NCBI GenBank assembly: GCA_026417655.1
Contig: JAOACS010000001.1
Span: 21,291-85,290 of the forward strand
Source of the DNA: Syntrophobacterales bacterium
GTDB taxonomy: Bacteria; Desulfobacterota; Syntrophobacteria; Syntrophobacterales; Thermodesulforhabdaceae
DNA length: 64,000 nucleotides
Direction: 5' to 3'
Positions 9,478-19,887 of this stretch are shown here, piece by piece. How positions within the stretch are numbered: the stretch's first letter is position 1; every line of letters begins with the position of its first letter. The translations under genes and the position numbers were made by a program. The notes beneath the pieces were generated by a model. The model ran no database searches, was not told where the DNA came from, and saw only the letters and a program-made list of their open reading frames with translations.

Positions 9478-10831
9478 TGGGTTTCTCCACTTCAGATTTT
9501 TTCCTAAAAAAGCCGTGTTCCAGAATAAGAGAAATAATAATTCCTGAAAGCATACCATTTTTCAAAAATAACTGTGCTATAGATGGAGTTGAAGAAATTA
9601 TTTCCGTAGGAAGGATTGAAATAATTAAACCCAGCATAACCGATAACCCCACAATAGTTCCATCCCTTTGGGTGAAAGGAGGTGATGAAACCATTTGAAG
9701 AGCAGCTCCAATCTGATTTCCCATAGCCATACATAGCACGGCAGACACGACAGATACGGGGATAAAGGCAAAAAATGCGGCAACTTTCGGGAAAAAGCCC
9801 ATTGCAATGGTTATTATACCGCAGGCTGAAATAGCGTAACGACTAGCTATCCGCTGTGATGTAACCACTCCAGGACTTATACTGTAGCTTACAAGTCCTA
9901 CTAGACTTAAGACTCCACAAACGATGCCGGATAAACCATTTAATATGAGCGATCGTCTGAGTGAAGAATTAAGGCGTTTTCTGTCGGTTACAGAGGCTAT
10001 AGCTGTAAGACTTCCCAAAATATTTACTAGAACTGCTACGTATGCAATGGTAAAGGAGACTCCAGAGATCAAAGATACTTGAGGACTTACCGGTGTCCAT
10101 AGTGAAGGGAAGTTTACCCATGAAGCCTTCTCCCATATTGAGAAATCGAGCTTTCCTATGATGGAATAAAGGACTGTCCCCACCGTAACTCCTATGAGAA
10201 GAGATAGGGTTTTCCACAGTCCCTTGAGATGGTAACTACAAAGGGCTGTAAAGATAACAATTCCTGATGAGAAGACAAAAAACACCCACTGACTCTCCTT
10301 ACTGTAGGCGTTTTGAGCTTCAGAAAGGGAGGTTGCCAAATGGGGAGCAAGAGATAAAGCAATGAGAAGAAGTATTGTAATCACGATGTTACGGGTAAAT
10401 ACCTTTGAAAAAAAGGAGACATTCCCGAGAGCACCGAGAAGGATCATAATAAAACTTCCCAGTATCATCCCCGATTGGATGGAGGATATTCCATAGGGAA
10501 CCAAGGAAAGCATTGTTAGAAGGTGAGCAGTTGATGGTCCTTCAATTACAGGATACCTATGTCCCCAAAGACTTTGAACTAGGGTGAAGAGACCCGCTGT
10601 TATAAAAGTTAATTGAACGAAGGAGACTCTCGATTCATCCGACATTTTAAAGGCTTCAGCACAGAGAGCCGTGACGGTGAGAATGGCCGGGAAAAGAAAA
10701 AGAGTCCATTGGACACCGTACGCGAAGGCAAGAGCTATTGGGAGCTTATCATCGATACCGTAGATGTAGAAAGGTTGAGATCTTTCCAATTTTTTCCCGC
10801 TTAGCCTGAAATGATCAATGCTGTATTTCAA
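9464..10831 (-). CDS. NCS2-family (xanthine/uracil) permease
   Basis: A 455-residue hydrophobic protein with 12 or more likely membrane segments. Family signs are the N-terminal [20 protein letters not shown], the substrate-site block [13 protein letters not shown], and [15 protein letters not shown] in the helix-8 region where xanthine and uracil permeases usually have a Glu/Gln-containing motif. It probably imports a nucleobase with protons; the substrate cannot be told from sequence. It starts 17 nt inside the end of prs, whose product PRPP is the co-substrate for nucleobase salvage, which supports a purine or pyrimidine salvage role. Confidence 0.85.
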   Translation of the reverse strand: MKYSIDHFRLSGKKLERSQPFYIYGIDDKLPIALAFAYGVQWTLFLFPAILTVTALCAEAFKMSDESRVSFVQLTFITAGLFTLVQSLWGHRYPVIEGPSTAHLLTMLSLVPYGISSIQSGMILGSFIMILLGALGNVSFFSKVFTRNIVITILLLIALSLAPHLATSLSEAQNAYSKESQWVFFVFSSGIVIFTALCSYHLKGLWKTLSLLIGVTVGTVLYSIIGKLDFSIWEKASWVNFPSLWTPVSPQVSLISGVSFTIAYVAVLVNILGSLTAIASVTDRKRLNSSLRRSLILNGLSGIVCGVLSLVGLVSYSISPGVVTSQRIASRYAISACGIITIAMGFFPKVAAFFAFIPVSVVSAVLCMAMGNQIGAALQMVSSPPFTQRDGTIVGLSVMLGLIISILPTEIISSTPSIAQLFLKNGMLSGIIISLILEHGFFRKKSEVEKPNEQR

Positions 10832-11768
10832 AGAGCGAGCTTATAGAATCTTCATTATGAATCCCCTTTATGGCCTCTGAGAAAAGCCTTGCTGCGGAAA
10901 TCACTTTGATCTTGGGACAGAGGACAGCCTGAGGACGAAGGGGTATGGTATCGGTTACGACGAGGGTTTCGATAGGCGAGTCTTGAATGTTATTTACAGC
11001 ATTTCCAGAGAGAACAGCATGGGTTACGCAGGCATGGATCGTTTTAGCACCCTTGTTCTTAAGGGCGCTTGCGGCTTCTTTCAGTGTTCCAGCGGTATCA
11101 ACCATGTCATCGAGTATTATGGCGGTCTTGTCTTTTACATCTCCTATAATATGCATAACTTCGGCCTTGTTCGCATCTAATCTTCTCTTGTCTATAAGGG
11201 CAAGCCCTGCATTTAGAATGTTGGCATAGGCTCTAGCTCTGGGAACTCCTCCTGCATCTGGTGATACGATTACTATGTTATTTCCAAAGTGTTCCTTTAT
11301 GTAGGGGAGAAGAACTGGAGAAGCGTAAAGATTGTCAACAGGTATATCGAAAAATCCCTGAATTTGGCCTGCATGAAGATCCATCGTAAGGATTCTATTA
11401 GCCCCAGCTCTCGATAGTAGATCAGCTACAAGCCTTGCTGTGATAGGAACCCTTGGTTTATTCTTTCTATCCTGGCGGGCATAGCTGTAATAGGGCATAA
11501 CGGCAGTAATACGTCTAGCTGAAGCTCTTTTAAGAGCGTCGATCATTACAAGGAGTTCCATAAGGTGATCGTTTACTGGATGAGACCCTGACTGGATTAC
11601 AAAAACATCGGCACCTCGCACATTTTCTTGAATCTCAACTCTAATTTCTCCATCACTAAAGGTCGAAACTAGGGCCTTTCCAAGGGGGAGACCAAGATTT
11701 CGACAGATGTTTTCCGCAAGTTGCACATTGCTGTTTCCAGTAAATATCTTTACCCCATACATAGCCAT
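10815..11768 (-). CDS. prs: Ribose-phosphate pyrophosphokinase (PRPP synthetase)
   Basis: Makes PRPP from ribose-5-phosphate and ATP for nucleotide, histidine and tryptophan synthesis. Marks: [16 protein letters not shown], the ATP-binding [11 protein letters not shown], the flexible-loop and metal site [13 protein letters not shown], and the PRPP-binding motif [14 protein letters not shown]. Three in-frame ATGs are close together. A GGAGGA abuts the first (11777) with no spacing and lies 10 nt before the second (11768), which is therefore chosen; the third is at 11762. Length about 317 residues is normal. It heads the minus-strand run that continues with the permease. Confidence 0.96.
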   Translation of the reverse strand: MAMYGVKIFTGNSNVQLAENICRNLGLPLGKALVSTFSDGEIRVEIQENVRGADVFVIQSGSHPVNDHLMELLVMIDALKRASARRITAVMPYYSYARQDRKNKPRVPITARLVADLLSRAGANRILTMDLHAGQIQGFFDIPVDNLYASPVLLPYIKEHFGNNIVIVSPDAGGVPRARAYANILNAGLALIDKRRLDANKAEVMHIIGDVKDKTAIILDDMVDTAGTLKEAASALKNKGAKTIHACVTHAVLSGNAVNNIQDSPIETLVVTDTIPLRPQAVLCPKIKVISAARLFSEAIKGIHNEDSISSLFEIQH

Positions 11769-11962
11769 AATGAGCATTCCTCCAGAAGTAAATCTTTATC
11801 CTACTGGGTCAAAATTACGACCGTCCTTTCGTTACCCTATGGTTTTTAAAAAAGCAACCGCTTTTAGTTTTCCGCGAGGAGTTATCTTTTTGGAGGTATT
11901 AAGGTTAAATCTTGAAAAAATATAACACCCTTTGGTGGGCACCCAACAGGGAACCAAACTCC

Positions 11963-12232
11963 CTATGAAGCGGATTCACTGTGCCTTGTAGAGATGCGGG
12001 CCCGTCTTCTACGTCCTGAAGTGTTATAATATTCTCTTTCAAGCAACTTACATTGGAGCGGTTTGATCACTTCACCTATCTCCCATTTTGGACGTTCTGG
12101 ATCTGTAAGAAGCTCTTTGATACTGTTCCATGTCTTGGGGTTATAGTAGGCACATTCTTTCCCTTCATTGAATAATTCGCAATGATACTGGCTGACGTAT
12201 TTTTCGTATTTCTTGCAATACTTTATTTTCAT
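11963..12232 (-). CDS. Small hypothetical protein with conserved-looking Cys/Tyr-rich start
   Basis: An 89-residue protein not recognised. The first third is rich in Cys and Tyr (CKKYEKYVSQYHC, then GKECAYYNPKTW), with four Cys in all, and the last 20 residues are basic (GRRRRARIS). A GGGG 6 nt and an AAGGAG 14 nt upstream of the ATG make translation plausible. The Cys spacing could bind a metal, but no known motif is matched. It lies between prs and the beta-rich protein gene, on the same strand as both. Confidence 0.55.
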   Translation of the reverse strand: MKIKYCKKYEKYVSQYHCELFNEGKECAYYNPKTWNSIKELLTDPERPKWEIGEVIKPLQCKLLEREYYNTSGRRRRARISTRHSESAS

Positions 12233-12373
12233 AATCCCCTTTTTCTCCTTACCTTAAATTTTAATTTTTTCAAAATTATTTTAATCATCGTGTTGGCGAA
12301 TAACAATGATAAACGAGGTAATAAGGCTGGATTTTTAGAAGATTATATCAGTTGGTGGGAATAAAAATTAAAA

Positions 12374-12393
12374 GAGGGGGATATCTCCCCCTC
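12374..12393 (-). terminator. Intrinsic terminator after the 12405-12815 gene
   Basis: A perfect 8-bp inverted repeat (gaggggga / tccccctc, 4-nt loop). On the minus strand it is followed by TTTTAATTTTTATT. It lies 11 nt past the stop of the upstream minus-strand gene and would separate that gene from the small Cys-containing gene. Confidence 0.85.
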
Positions 12394-12404
12394 GCTATAT
12401 CTTC

Positions 12405-12815
12405 TTAGAGTTCGTAGTCTCCGTCTATGGTTATTATGTATTCTCTATCCCGCTCTCCCGCCGTTACAACAAAAGTCCCACTTCCGGTTATAGTAGAGAG
12501 CTTGCCAAGACCCTTATAAATTTTCCACGTGCCTCTAGTTACACCCTCTTTTGCATCCCTTTCGCCTTCAAATTTACTGTATATCGCTCCATGTTCGAAG
12601 GTGGTGATGGCATATCCCATCATTTTACCATCTCCACGAATTCTATCATGAAAGGTTACAGATCGTCTGGAAACAAATTTTCCTGCCACTCCTGGTTCGT
12701 ATTCAATGGGTTCTCCTTCCATCTCAACCAAAGTAAGTGAGTGATCGAATTCATCATGAACATACATCATTTCTCGACGGGTAACCATTAAACGGTATTT
12801 TGCATGTCGTTTCAT
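12405..12815 (-). CDS. Hypothetical small beta-rich protein
   Basis: A 136-residue soluble protein without a signal peptide, not assigned to a family with certainty. The alternating pattern and the segments GTWKIYKGLGKLSTITGSGT and DREYIITIDGDYEL suggest a small beta-barrel (lipocalin/allene-oxide-cyclase-like or DUF3224-like). A perfect ribosome site AAGGAGGT lies 8 nt before the ATG, a recognisable promoter precedes it and a strong terminator follows, so it is probably a well-expressed single gene. Function unknown. Confidence 0.65.
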   Translation of the reverse strand: MKRHAKYRLMVTRREMMYVHDEFDHSLTLVEMEGEPIEYEPGVAGKFVSRRSVTFHDRIRGDGKMMGYAITTFEHGAIYSKFEGERDAKEGVTRGTWKIYKGLGKLSTITGSGTFVVTAGERDREYIITIDGDYEL

Positions 12816-12850
12816 AGTTTGGAACCTCCTTTTTAAGTAAAAGGACGAAA

Positions 12851-12874
12851 AAATGTGAAAAACATCTCACATTT
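12851..12874 (-). promoter_or_regulatory. Inverted repeat in the 5' leader of the 12405-12815 gene
   Basis: AAATGTGA and TCACATTT form a perfect 8-bp inverted repeat with an 8-nt centre, placed just downstream of the predicted transcription start. It could be an operator. On the minus strand it is also followed by TTT, so it may act as a weak leader hairpin. Confidence 0.5.
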
Positions 12875-12877
12875 GTA

Positions 12878-12905
12878 ACTCTAACATGATACTGGTCTAG
12901 GTCAA
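12878..12905 (-). promoter_or_regulatory. Sigma70-like promoter for the 12405-12815 gene
   Basis: On the minus strand TTGACC (-35) and TAGAGT (-10) are separated by 16 nt. They are about 65-90 nt upstream of the start codon, with the inverted repeat in between. Confidence 0.55.
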
Positions 12906-12978
12906 TAGCTATTCTATTATTAGAATTTTAACTTGTGCTTTTTTTGATTAAAAATACCATGAAAAGACGAGTAAAGCC

Positions 12979-13995
12979 ATGATACAAAGGCCTTTGGTAA
13001 GATTTAAATCCATCTCGGTTTTTCATCAGGGGGCATTGGGCGATTTTTTACTGGCATGCCCTGTTTTTGAGGCTCTTTCTAACCTTGTCGATTCTAAACG
13101 AATACTTTTTTGGACCCGTAGCCTCCATGCTGAGCTGATAAAAGATGAACCTTTTTTCGGTGGTTTCTTTTCCCACGATGATCCATCGATATTACCCTTC
13201 TTCGATGATCTCTTGTGGAAGGATGCCGAAATACCACCTCCATGTCTAAACTCCGATCTTGTAATATTTTTCGGTAAGAAAACCCTTAGGGCCGTTTCCT
13301 ACAGATTAGGCCAAAGAGTTCTTGAATATGGAAGCAAATGTCTTTGGTGTCCATCATTTCCGGAAGAAGGCTTAGGGAAACCTGTCCCCCTCTTTATAGC
13401 TGAAAACCTAAGCCAAAGACTACTTATCGATATTACTTTAAAACCATTTAGACTAAACATCCCTCCTAGAAAACTCGAAGAGGCTAGATTGTTCCTTGGT
13501 GATTTAAAGTCCCCTATCTTTATACATCCAGGAAGTGGCGGGCTAAGAAAGATTTGGCCATTGTCTAGATGGATGGGGCTTATCGATTGGATTAAACACT
13601 CCTTCCCCCATCTTCCCATCGTCGTAATTACTGGTCCTTCGGATGAGATTATTGAACCGTTAGTTCGATGGGCATTCGATCGTTATAAGATAGCGAGGTT
13701 CCATAGTCTCTCCTTACCACTTCTTTCAGCTCTCCTATCTCTTGGTGCTCTTTATATAGGAAATGATTCTGGGATAAGCCATCTTGCGGTAGCTTCAGGG
13801 GTGCCTTCAGTGGTAATCTTCGGCCCAACAGATCCCTCCACCTGGGCTCCCTGGGGTAATCAAGTTAAAGTATTAAAGCAAACATGGAAGGAAGAAGAGA
13901 TTCTTCTTATGCCTAAAAATTCCGACAAACTTTACCTTCCAGATCGCTATATTCAGGATGCCGTTTTTAGAATGGTCCGAAAGGACCTCCTTTAA
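12979..13995 (+). CDS. Glycosyltransferase family 9 (heptosyltransferase-like)
   Basis: A 338-residue GT9 enzyme that would add a heptose or related sugar from an ADP-sugar to lipopolysaccharide core at the cytoplasmic face of the inner membrane. Visible marks are the N-terminal HQGALGDFLLACPVFEAL (acceptor-binding GxLGD loop), FIHPGSGGLRKIWPLSRW, and the C-terminal donor site YIGNDSGISHLAVASGVP followed by VVIFGPTDPSTWAPWG. No other LPS genes are next to it. It converges with the DUF4301 gene with a one-base gap and no room for a separate terminator. Confidence 0.88.
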   Translation: MIQRPLVRFKSISVFHQGALGDFLLACPVFEALSNLVDSKRILFWTRSLHAELIKDEPFFGGFFSHDDPSILPFFDDLLWKDAEIPPPCLNSDLVIFFGKKTLRAVSYRLGQRVLEYGSKCLWCPSFPEEGLGKPVPLFIAENLSQRLLIDITLKPFRLNIPPRKLEEARLFLGDLKSPIFIHPGSGGLRKIWPLSRWMGLIDWIKHSFPHLPIVVITGPSDEIIEPLVRWAFDRYKIARFHSLSLPLLSALLSLGALYIGNDSGISHLAVASGVPSVVIFGPTDPSTWAPWGNQVKVLKQTWKEEEILLMPKNSDKLYLPDRYIQDAVFRMVRKDLL

Positions 13996-13996
13996 T

Positions 13997-15541
13997 TCAT
14001 TCGTTTTTAATAAGATCCGTAATCTTCTTTACAGGATGGAAGGTTTCCCTTGGGACCTCTACGAATATGGTTATCCAATAGGCCATCGATCCATTCCATA
14101 GGCCTGGATGTTCCAGAACTCTTGTTGGTTTTCCATGATGGAGTTTTTCCGTGATTATATAAGAACTTGGATCAACAAAGTTCGAGAGTCGATATGTAAA
14201 CCCCTCTGGGTTTCTCAATGAACAAACTACATCTACCGGGTTAAAATAAATAGATGCCCTCCATATTTCCATTTGCTCGACCCTAGTTGTATCAATTTGG
14301 GCCTTTTCAATAATTTGTCTAGTAATCCAGCCATCTTTATCCATAACCCAAAAGGGACCTCCCCCTGGTTCCCCGACATTTTTCACCATCCCACAAACTC
14401 GCTTTGGTCTGTCGAGAAGATCTAAAAGGATGGCTCTTCTTTCGGTTTCGGAAGCCTTTTCATAAAGGGGTGGTAAATACTGTTTCCATTTAAGATATAC
14501 CATTTCAGCTTCGGGAAGGGTTTTTGGGTTTTCCCTAAGTTGTCTAATAACGTTATTAAAATCTCGCTCCAAAGCTATGAGCATACCACCAATTATTTTT
14601 TTCCATCTAACTACTAGGGGCTTTATTTGATCTCTTGTAACGTTATCAACATTTTTTATAAAGACAATATCGCCTCCGTACTCCTCAAGATTTTTAAGGA
14701 GAGCTCCATGTCCTCCAGGTCTAAAAATTATGTCTCCCTTTGAATCCCTCAAGAGTTCACCTCTTTCGTCAACTGCAGGGGTATCAGTTGATGGATCTTG
14801 AATAGAGAAGGAGATATCTAGCCTTACCCCATCCTTATAGAGTCGCTCTATGATAGATTCCAAGTGACTGTTAAACCGCACAAGATGAGCCTTTGAGACG
14901 GTAAAGTGAATCTTACAGACACCTTCCCTATCCATTACATAATCTATTGCTTCAATTATGTGTTCCTCGAAGGCTGTTCTTACCTCGCTTCCGTATCGGT
15001 AAAATGGAAGCAATGCCTTTGGAAGGGTTCCAAGCCCAAGGCCTTCACTAGTTAAAATGCCATTGATTAGTTGCTTAAGAGGTCCCCTTTCTAAAATGTC
15101 CGGAATAGAAAAACCGCGCTCCTTGCACCAATTGCTCAGTTCCCCATAAAAGGGAAGTTTATCGAGGGAAGTTAATAATCTTAGAGCGTCCTTAAGTTCG
15201 GGCCTTTGTTCTACCTTAAGGGATAATTCATGAATTGTGTTAATGTCCTCTCTCCCGAAAAGGTGGCACAAAGATTGAAACATTCGAGTTGCTGCTCCCG
15301 AAGCAGGAACGAATTTACTACATCGTCCCTTAGCCATTTCTTCTTCGTATATTCTTATAAAACGTTCCTGTTCGTGCTGGCTAAGGACTTCAATACCATC
15401 GGAGGCGGTGCATGGTCTTATTATCCTCGGTGGTTGTTTACCCTTTTCGAAAAATAGCCTATATTTGTTAAATGTTTCCAGATCAATACCGTGATTGACA
15501 ATGTGGTAAAGATCTTTTGGGCTAAGGTCCCATTTTCCCAT
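13997..15541 (-). CDS. DUF4301 family protein
   Basis: A 514-residue cytoplasmic protein matching the DUF4301 pattern: FVPASGAATRMFQSL near residue 78, PGGHGALLKNLEEYGGDIVF near 275, and NVGEPGGGPFWVMDKDG near 390. The first two blocks resemble the nucleotide-binding loop and sugar-nucleotide site of UTP:sugar-phosphate uridylyltransferases, so a nucleotidyltransferase-like fold is possible; this is inference. It leads a minus-strand group with DUF1285, dtd and NamZ genes. The biochemical role is unknown. Confidence 0.8.
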   Translation of the reverse strand: MGKWDLSPKDLYHIVNHGIDLETFNKYRLFFEKGKQPPRIIRPCTASDGIEVLSQHEQERFIRIYEEEMAKGRCSKFVPASGAATRMFQSLCHLFGREDINTIHELSLKVEQRPELKDALRLLTSLDKLPFYGELSNWCKERGFSIPDILERGPLKQLINGILTSEGLGLGTLPKALLPFYRYGSEVRTAFEEHIIEAIDYVMDREGVCKIHFTVSKAHLVRFNSHLESIIERLYKDGVRLDISFSIQDPSTDTPAVDERGELLRDSKGDIIFRPGGHGALLKNLEEYGGDIVFIKNVDNVTRDQIKPLVVRWKKIIGGMLIALERDFNNVIRQLRENPKTLPEAEMVYLKWKQYLPPLYEKASETERRAILLDLLDRPKRVCGMVKNVGEPGGGPFWVMDKDGWITRQIIEKAQIDTTRVEQMEIWRASIYFNPVDVVCSLRNPEGFTYRLSNFVDPSSYIITEKLHHGKPTRVLEHPGLWNGSMAYWITIFVEVPRETFHPVKKITDLIKNE

Positions 15542-15556
15542 TTGTAGGTCCTGAAA

Positions 15557-16057
15557 TTACGTGTTGATTTTTATCACGTGATGACCATCTTCCGTTTCAA
15601 TAAAAAACTCTCCATTCTTTTCCTTAATCAACTCGGCCACTTGGTAATAGGCAGGTCTCGAAAATCTAGCTACGAAAGAGCCATTACGGATTTTGCAATA
15701 GAGGATGTTATCTTTCCCAACGAAAAGGGTTGATGGGTCGAGAATCTCTACGGTGTTGGGAAGATGTTTTAGAGTGATGGAGATGGATTTTATGGTCTGT
15801 TTTCCCTTTTCTGTATCCACTCGTGTAACAACAAAGGGGGTATCAGCAACTTTTATGGGATGGAATGCGTTATCCCATTCGATAACATAGCCATTTCCTG
15901 GGATGAACCTGAGATGGTCGTAGAAGAGTTGAAGTATATCTTCGCGTATAATCGGATTTCCATGATAAAACCAGTTCCCTTCTTCATCTACCGTTATGCC
16001 CGAGGGTTCCATTAAGGACTTTTTTAAAAGATCGGTTCTGTTACTTCCTATATCCAT
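15557..16057 (-). CDS. DUF1285-like protein
   Basis: A 166-residue protein with the DUF1285-type opening ITVDEEGNWFYHGNPIIRED, followed by ILQLFYDHLRFIPGNGYVIE and VADTPFVVTRVD. Such proteins are small, soluble and of unknown function. It is 15 nt upstream of DUF4301 and 11 nt downstream of dtd, implying cotranscription. Confidence 0.7.
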   Translation of the reverse strand: MDIGSNRTDLLKKSLMEPSGITVDEEGNWFYHGNPIIREDILQLFYDHLRFIPGNGYVIEWDNAFHPIKVADTPFVVTRVDTEKGKQTIKSISITLKHLPNTVEILDPSTLFVGKDNILYCKIRNGSFVARFSRPAYYQVAELIKEKNGEFFIETEDGHHVIKINT

Positions 16058-16068
16058 AGTGTAAGCCT

Positions 16069-16518
16069 CTAAAATAGCTTTTTACTATCTAGAAGAATCG
16101 TTACTGGCCCATCATTTACGAGATAAACATCCATCATCTCTCGAAATTTTCCTGTAGCTACAGAAACACCTGAAGCCCTCAGGCGACTTATACATTCCTC
16201 ATACAACCCCTCTGCCTTATCGGGAGGAGCAGCATCTGCGAAGGAAGGACGTCTTCCCTTGCGGCAATCACCAAATAGGGTAAACTGGGAAACGATCAGT
16301 ATCTTCCCATTGATATCTAGCAACGATTTATTCATCTTTCCCTGTTCGTCCTCAAAAATTCTGAGATGAAGGAGTTTGTCAACCATATAGGAAAGATCCT
16401 CCTCTGAGTCTTCCCTTCCTACACCAAGAAATACGAGAAGTCCCTTATCTATACTGCCTACTACCTCTCCTCTCACCTCGACTTTTGCCTCTTTGACCCG
16501 TTGAACAACCGCTCTCAT
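16069..16518 (-). CDS. dtd: D-aminoacyl-tRNA deacylase
   Basis: Removes D-amino acids (and mischarged glycine) from tRNA. The 149-residue protein begins [13 protein letters not shown] and has the two active-site motifs [17 protein letters not shown] and the C-terminal [11 protein letters not shown], which takes the place of the usual NxGPVT cross-subunit motif (Asp instead of a small residue). The frame can be extended 29 codons upstream into the NamZ gene, but the family start is at 16518, with GGAG about 11 nt ahead. Confidence 0.93.
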   Translation of the reverse strand: MRAVVQRVKEAKVEVRGEVVGSIDKGLLVFLGVGREDSEEDLSYMVDKLLHLRIFEDEQGKMNKSLLDINGKILIVSQFTLFGDCRKGRRPSFADAAPPDKAEGLYEECISRLRASGVSVATGKFREMMDVYLVNDGPVTILLDSKKLF

Positions 16519-16541
16519 AGTGCCTTTGTCTCCGAAATTTC

Positions 16542-17720
16542 CTAGTGACGATAAAGCATTACATCCTCTCGTAAATTGATGTAATTTTCCAGTTCCTCCT
16601 GCCACTGATCCTCGATCTTCTCAACATCTACACCAGACTCAATCGCTCTTCTTATTCGTTCGCTTCCTATCAAAATGTCTATTGGCAACTTTAAATGCTC
16701 GTACTCATAGGGAGGATCGAGCCACTTAAAGGCTTTGGGATATAATTTTATGAGTTGTTGAAGGAGTTCTAGTCCGAACCGGTAGGGCTTCCAAAGGTTT
16801 GTATCTAGAATGTGAATATGAAATCCACCGCAGGTTTTTCCACTCCATTTATCATAAGTTGGCTCGAAAAATATAGGTCTTAGAAACAGGCCATATTTAC
16901 CAAGTCGTTCCTCTCCCCATGAAGATATAACTTCGTAAGGGTTTATAAAAGGGGCTCCTACTAAAGCGAAGGGCAAGGTGGTTCCCCGTCCTTCACTTAC
17001 ATTCGTTCCTTCCAAAAGAACTGTTGCAGGATAAAGCAAAGCTGTTTCCCAGGTGGGCATATTTGGGGACGGAAAAACCCATGGGAGACCTGTGGAGGGA
17101 AATTCTTTGTTACGGGACCAACCTTCCATGGTGATCACAGTAATATCTACATCAATATGTTTTTCTTTGACTACCCATAAAGCAAGTTCTCCAATAGTTA
17201 GACCATGACGCATAGGGATAGAATAGCGTCCTACGAAGGATTTAAATTCTGGCTCAACGATGTTCCCTTCCACCATATTCCCACCAATAGGGTTTGGTCT
17301 GTCGAGGATAACGACTCCTTTGTCGAGCCCAGATATAGCTTCCAGGAAGAGTCCCATTGTAGTTAGGTAGGTGTAAACTCTGGTTCCCACATCCTGAAGA
17401 TCGACAAGTATAATGTCTATCTTTTCTAACATATCCTGCGTTGGAACACGATTGGTTCCATAAAGGCTAAAAACTGGGATTCCAAGTCGGGGATGAGTAA
17501 AATGATCAGACTCTTTCATATTAGCTTGCTTTTCGGAGAAAAACCCGTGCTGTGGAGAGAAGATACAAACGATACGAGCACCTAATCGAACTAACTCTTC
17601 CGGGAGCGGTTTGAGTCTAGATGTCACCGATGCTTGGTGACATAGGATGCCACAACGAGCAGAAAATAACCAACGGGGTGGATCATCAAGAAGCCTCTCA
17701 CAGCCTAGCACTATAGCCAT
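16542..17720 (-). CDS. NamZ-like DUF1343 exo-beta-N-acetylmuramidase family protein
   Basis: A 392-residue protein of the DUF1343 family, whose characterised member NamZ of Bacillus subtilis removes terminal MurNAc from peptidoglycan fragments. Visible blocks are [40 protein letters not shown] and [20 protein letters not shown]. There is no signal peptide, so it would act in the cytoplasm, perhaps on imported muropeptides. It is 23 nt upstream of dtd and 15 nt downstream of an unrecognised gene. Family certain, substrate inferred. Confidence 0.85.
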   Translation of the reverse strand: MAIVLGCERLLDDPPRWLFSARCGILCHQASVTSRLKPLPEELVRLGARIVCIFSPQHGFFSEKQANMKESDHFTHPRLGIPVFSLYGTNRVPTQDMLEKIDIILVDLQDVGTRVYTYLTTMGLFLEAISGLDKGVVILDRPNPIGGNMVEGNIVEPEFKSFVGRYSIPMRHGLTIGELALWVVKEKHIDVDITVITMEGWSRNKEFPSTGLPWVFPSPNMPTWETALLYPATVLLEGTNVSEGRGTTLPFALVGAPFINPYEVISSWGEERLGKYGLFLRPIFFEPTYDKWSGKTCGGFHIHILDTNLWKPYRFGLELLQQLIKLYPKAFKWLDPPYEYEHLKLPIDILIGSERIRRAIESGVDVEKIEDQWQEELENYINLREDVMLYRH

Positions 17721-17735
17721 ATTGACCTCGCGATT

Positions 17736-18269
17736 TTAGAAATCTACGAGACCCCTAGTTTCGAGAGTTTTTATAATCTCAAGAGCCTGTTTTTCTAGAC
17801 CTTCGTTTCTTTCTCTTATAGAGAAGGCGGCTATACGTCCCTTCGGTGTTACAATAAGCCTAATGGTGGCTCCTCCTGAAAGGTTTATTTCAAAGATGAA
17901 ACCACCCCCTTCCAATTCCTGTTCTCTAGCTACGTGAAACTTCTCGTAGAGGACCTTTTTTACCTCGGCCACATAGATTTTACTCGCATAAAATATGAGG
18001 ATAGATCTTATCTCCTCGAGCCATGATTTTACCTTCTTAATGTGAAAGGGGCTAGGCTCGAAATCAATTTCTCCATTTTGAAAAAAGATCTTTCCCTCTT
18101 CGCAGTAAATAATAACTCCCGAAATGGTATTCATAGCCTCTGGAGATCTTCCTGTTTTTTTCTTTACATATTCTTTAAGAATCTTTGTTGCTATTGAATC
18201 TGGTAGTCGTTTCAAAAGCGAGGTTTCCTTGAGATGACCTACAGCTAGTGGTCTGTTTTTCTCTTCCAC
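17736..18269 (-). CDS. Hypothetical protein
   Basis: A 177-residue protein not recognised. It has no signal peptide or membrane segment. The centre (KVKSWLEEIRSILIFYASKI) is probably helical and the C-terminal half (GGGFIFEINLSGGATIRLIV) beta-rich. It heads the minus-strand group with NamZ and dtd and is divergent from asnS. Confidence 0.6.
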   Translation of the reverse strand: MEEKNRPLAVGHLKETSLLKRLPDSIATKILKEYVKKKTGRSPEAMNTISGVIIYCEEGKIFFQNGEIDFEPSPFHIKKVKSWLEEIRSILIFYASKIYVAEVKKVLYEKFHVAREQELEGGGFIFEINLSGGATIRLIVTPKGRIAAFSIRERNEGLEKQALEIIKTLETRGLVDF

Positions 18270-18412
18270 CCTAAGTCCCCTTTTAGAAATTATTTTTCAC
18301 TTAAGAGAATCTAAATATAGGCTATTTCACCTCGAATTAAAATATGGAAAAGATAGATGAGGAGAAATATCTTTAGAAGCAAAAAATTATTGGAAAAGAG
18401 GTTTAGGGAGTT

Positions 18413-19795
18413 ATGGAAGGGCGACTTTCGGTCAGAGAAATTCTTCTAAGGGGTAAGGATCTAGTAGGACAGAAGGTTCGTATATGTGGTTGGGTGAGAA
18501 CAAGGCGTGACTCTAAGGCGGGAGTAAGCTTTGTTGAAATTAACGATGGATCGGCGGTGAGAAATCTTCAGGCTATCATTGATTACTCTAGATTTGGTAA
18601 TTTAGTGATTTCCGAGCTTTTACCTCGTCTTCATACAGGAGCTTCTATCATGGTGGAGGGCACTATAGAACCTTCGCCGGGAAAGGGGCAAGATATTGAG
18701 ATCCTTGTTTCGCATATAAAGGTCTATGGAGAAGCCGATCCATCAACTTATCCCTTACAAAAAAAGAGGCATTCCTTTGAGTTTCTACGACAGATCGCCC
18801 ATCTACGTCCTAGAACAAACACAATCTCGGCTATTATGAGGTTAAGGAGTGCTCTTAGCTATGCCATTCACGATTTTTTCAAGAAGCGAGGATTCTATTA
18901 TATTCACACCCCTATCATTACAACTAGTGATTGCGAAGGTGCCGGTGAGGTCTTTCGGGTAGTAGGGGGGCGAAATATTACCGAAGGGAGCGAATTCTTT
19001 GGACGTCCAACGTATCTTACCGTAAGTGGCCAGCTTCAGGCGGAGATTTATGCTCTCGCTCTAGGGAAGGTGTACACCTTTGGACCAACCTTTAGAGCCG
19101 AAAATTCTAACACGAGGCGGCACCTAGCAGAATTCTGGATGGTGGAGCCCGAGATGGCCTTTTGTGATCTTGATGGGGATATTTCTCTGGCCAAGGAGTT
19201 CGTTACATCCATGATCGAAGCGATGCTTTCCGAGTGCGAAGAGGAGTTTTTCTTTTTCCAAAAATTCATCGATGAGCACCTTATGGATCGTCTAACGACA
19301 GTCCTAAAAAAGGGCTTTGAGGTTATTTCCTATAGTGATGCAATAAAGATTCTATCCCAGCATGCAAGGGAGCTAGAGATGGTGCCATCTTGGGGGGATG
19401 ATCTGCAGGCTGAACATGAAAGATTTCTTACAGAAAAAATGGTTCGAGGACCCGTTATAGTCATTCACTATCCGAGAAAGCTTAAGCCCTTCTACATGAG
19501 GGTAAATGACGATGGTGAAACTGTTTCGGCCATGGATCTCCTTGTTCCAGGTGTGGGTGAAATTATAGGCGGGTCTCAGCGTGAAGAGCGAGTCGACGTT
19601 CTAGTTGAACAGATGACACTAAAGGGAATGAATATAGAGGATTACGAGTGGTATATTGACCTTCGCCGTTACGGATCGGTTTTTCACGCCGGTTTTGGAT
19701 TGGGACTTGAAAGGTTTATACAGTTTCTAAGTGGTATTCAGAATATTCGGGAAACTATTCCATTCCCAAGAACCCCTGGTCACGCACTCTTTTAA
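18413..19795 (+). CDS. asnS: Asparaginyl-tRNA synthetase
   Basis: Charges tRNA-Asn with asparagine. The 460-residue class IIb enzyme has the N-terminal OB anticodon-binding fold ([20 protein letters not shown]), motif 2 ([20 protein letters not shown], with the Asn-specific [11 protein letters not shown]) and motif 3 ([20 protein letters not shown], ending [12 protein letters not shown]). AGGGAG lies 2-7 nt upstream of the ATG. Its presence means asparaginyl-tRNA is made directly, not only by amidation. The 143-nt upstream gap shows no clear promoter and no leader peptide rich in Asn. Confidence 0.97.
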   Translation: MEGRLSVREILLRGKDLVGQKVRICGWVRTRRDSKAGVSFVEINDGSAVRNLQAIIDYSRFGNLVISELLPRLHTGASIMVEGTIEPSPGKGQDIEILVSHIKVYGEADPSTYPLQKKRHSFEFLRQIAHLRPRTNTISAIMRLRSALSYAIHDFFKKRGFYYIHTPIITTSDCEGAGEVFRVVGGRNITEGSEFFGRPTYLTVSGQLQAEIYALALGKVYTFGPTFRAENSNTRRHLAEFWMVEPEMAFCDLDGDISLAKEFVTSMIEAMLSECEEEFFFFQKFIDEHLMDRLTTVLKKGFEVISYSDAIKILSQHARELEMVPSWGDDLQAEHERFLTEKMVRGPVIVIHYPRKLKPFYMRVNDDGETVSAMDLLVPGVGEIIGGSQREERVDVLVEQMTLKGMNIEDYEWYIDLRRYGSVFHAGFGLGLERFIQFLSGIQNIRETIPFPRTPGHALF

Positions 19796-19887
19796 GTCAT
19801 GGGGGGTTATTTTTTTGTGTCCAATTTTCTAGGATATGATAAATTTCAAAGGTAATTTTTAAATTCCAGCTAGTAGGAGGTTAGAGG

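Noticed and set aside
12851..12874. CRP/HcpR binding site
   Set aside because: The half sites fit, but the 8-nt centre does not match the 6-nt spacing of these regulators; kept only as an inverted repeat.
18270..18412. Asn-dependent leader before asnS
   Set aside because: The only short frame (10 codons) contains no Asn codons and is not followed by a terminator hairpin.
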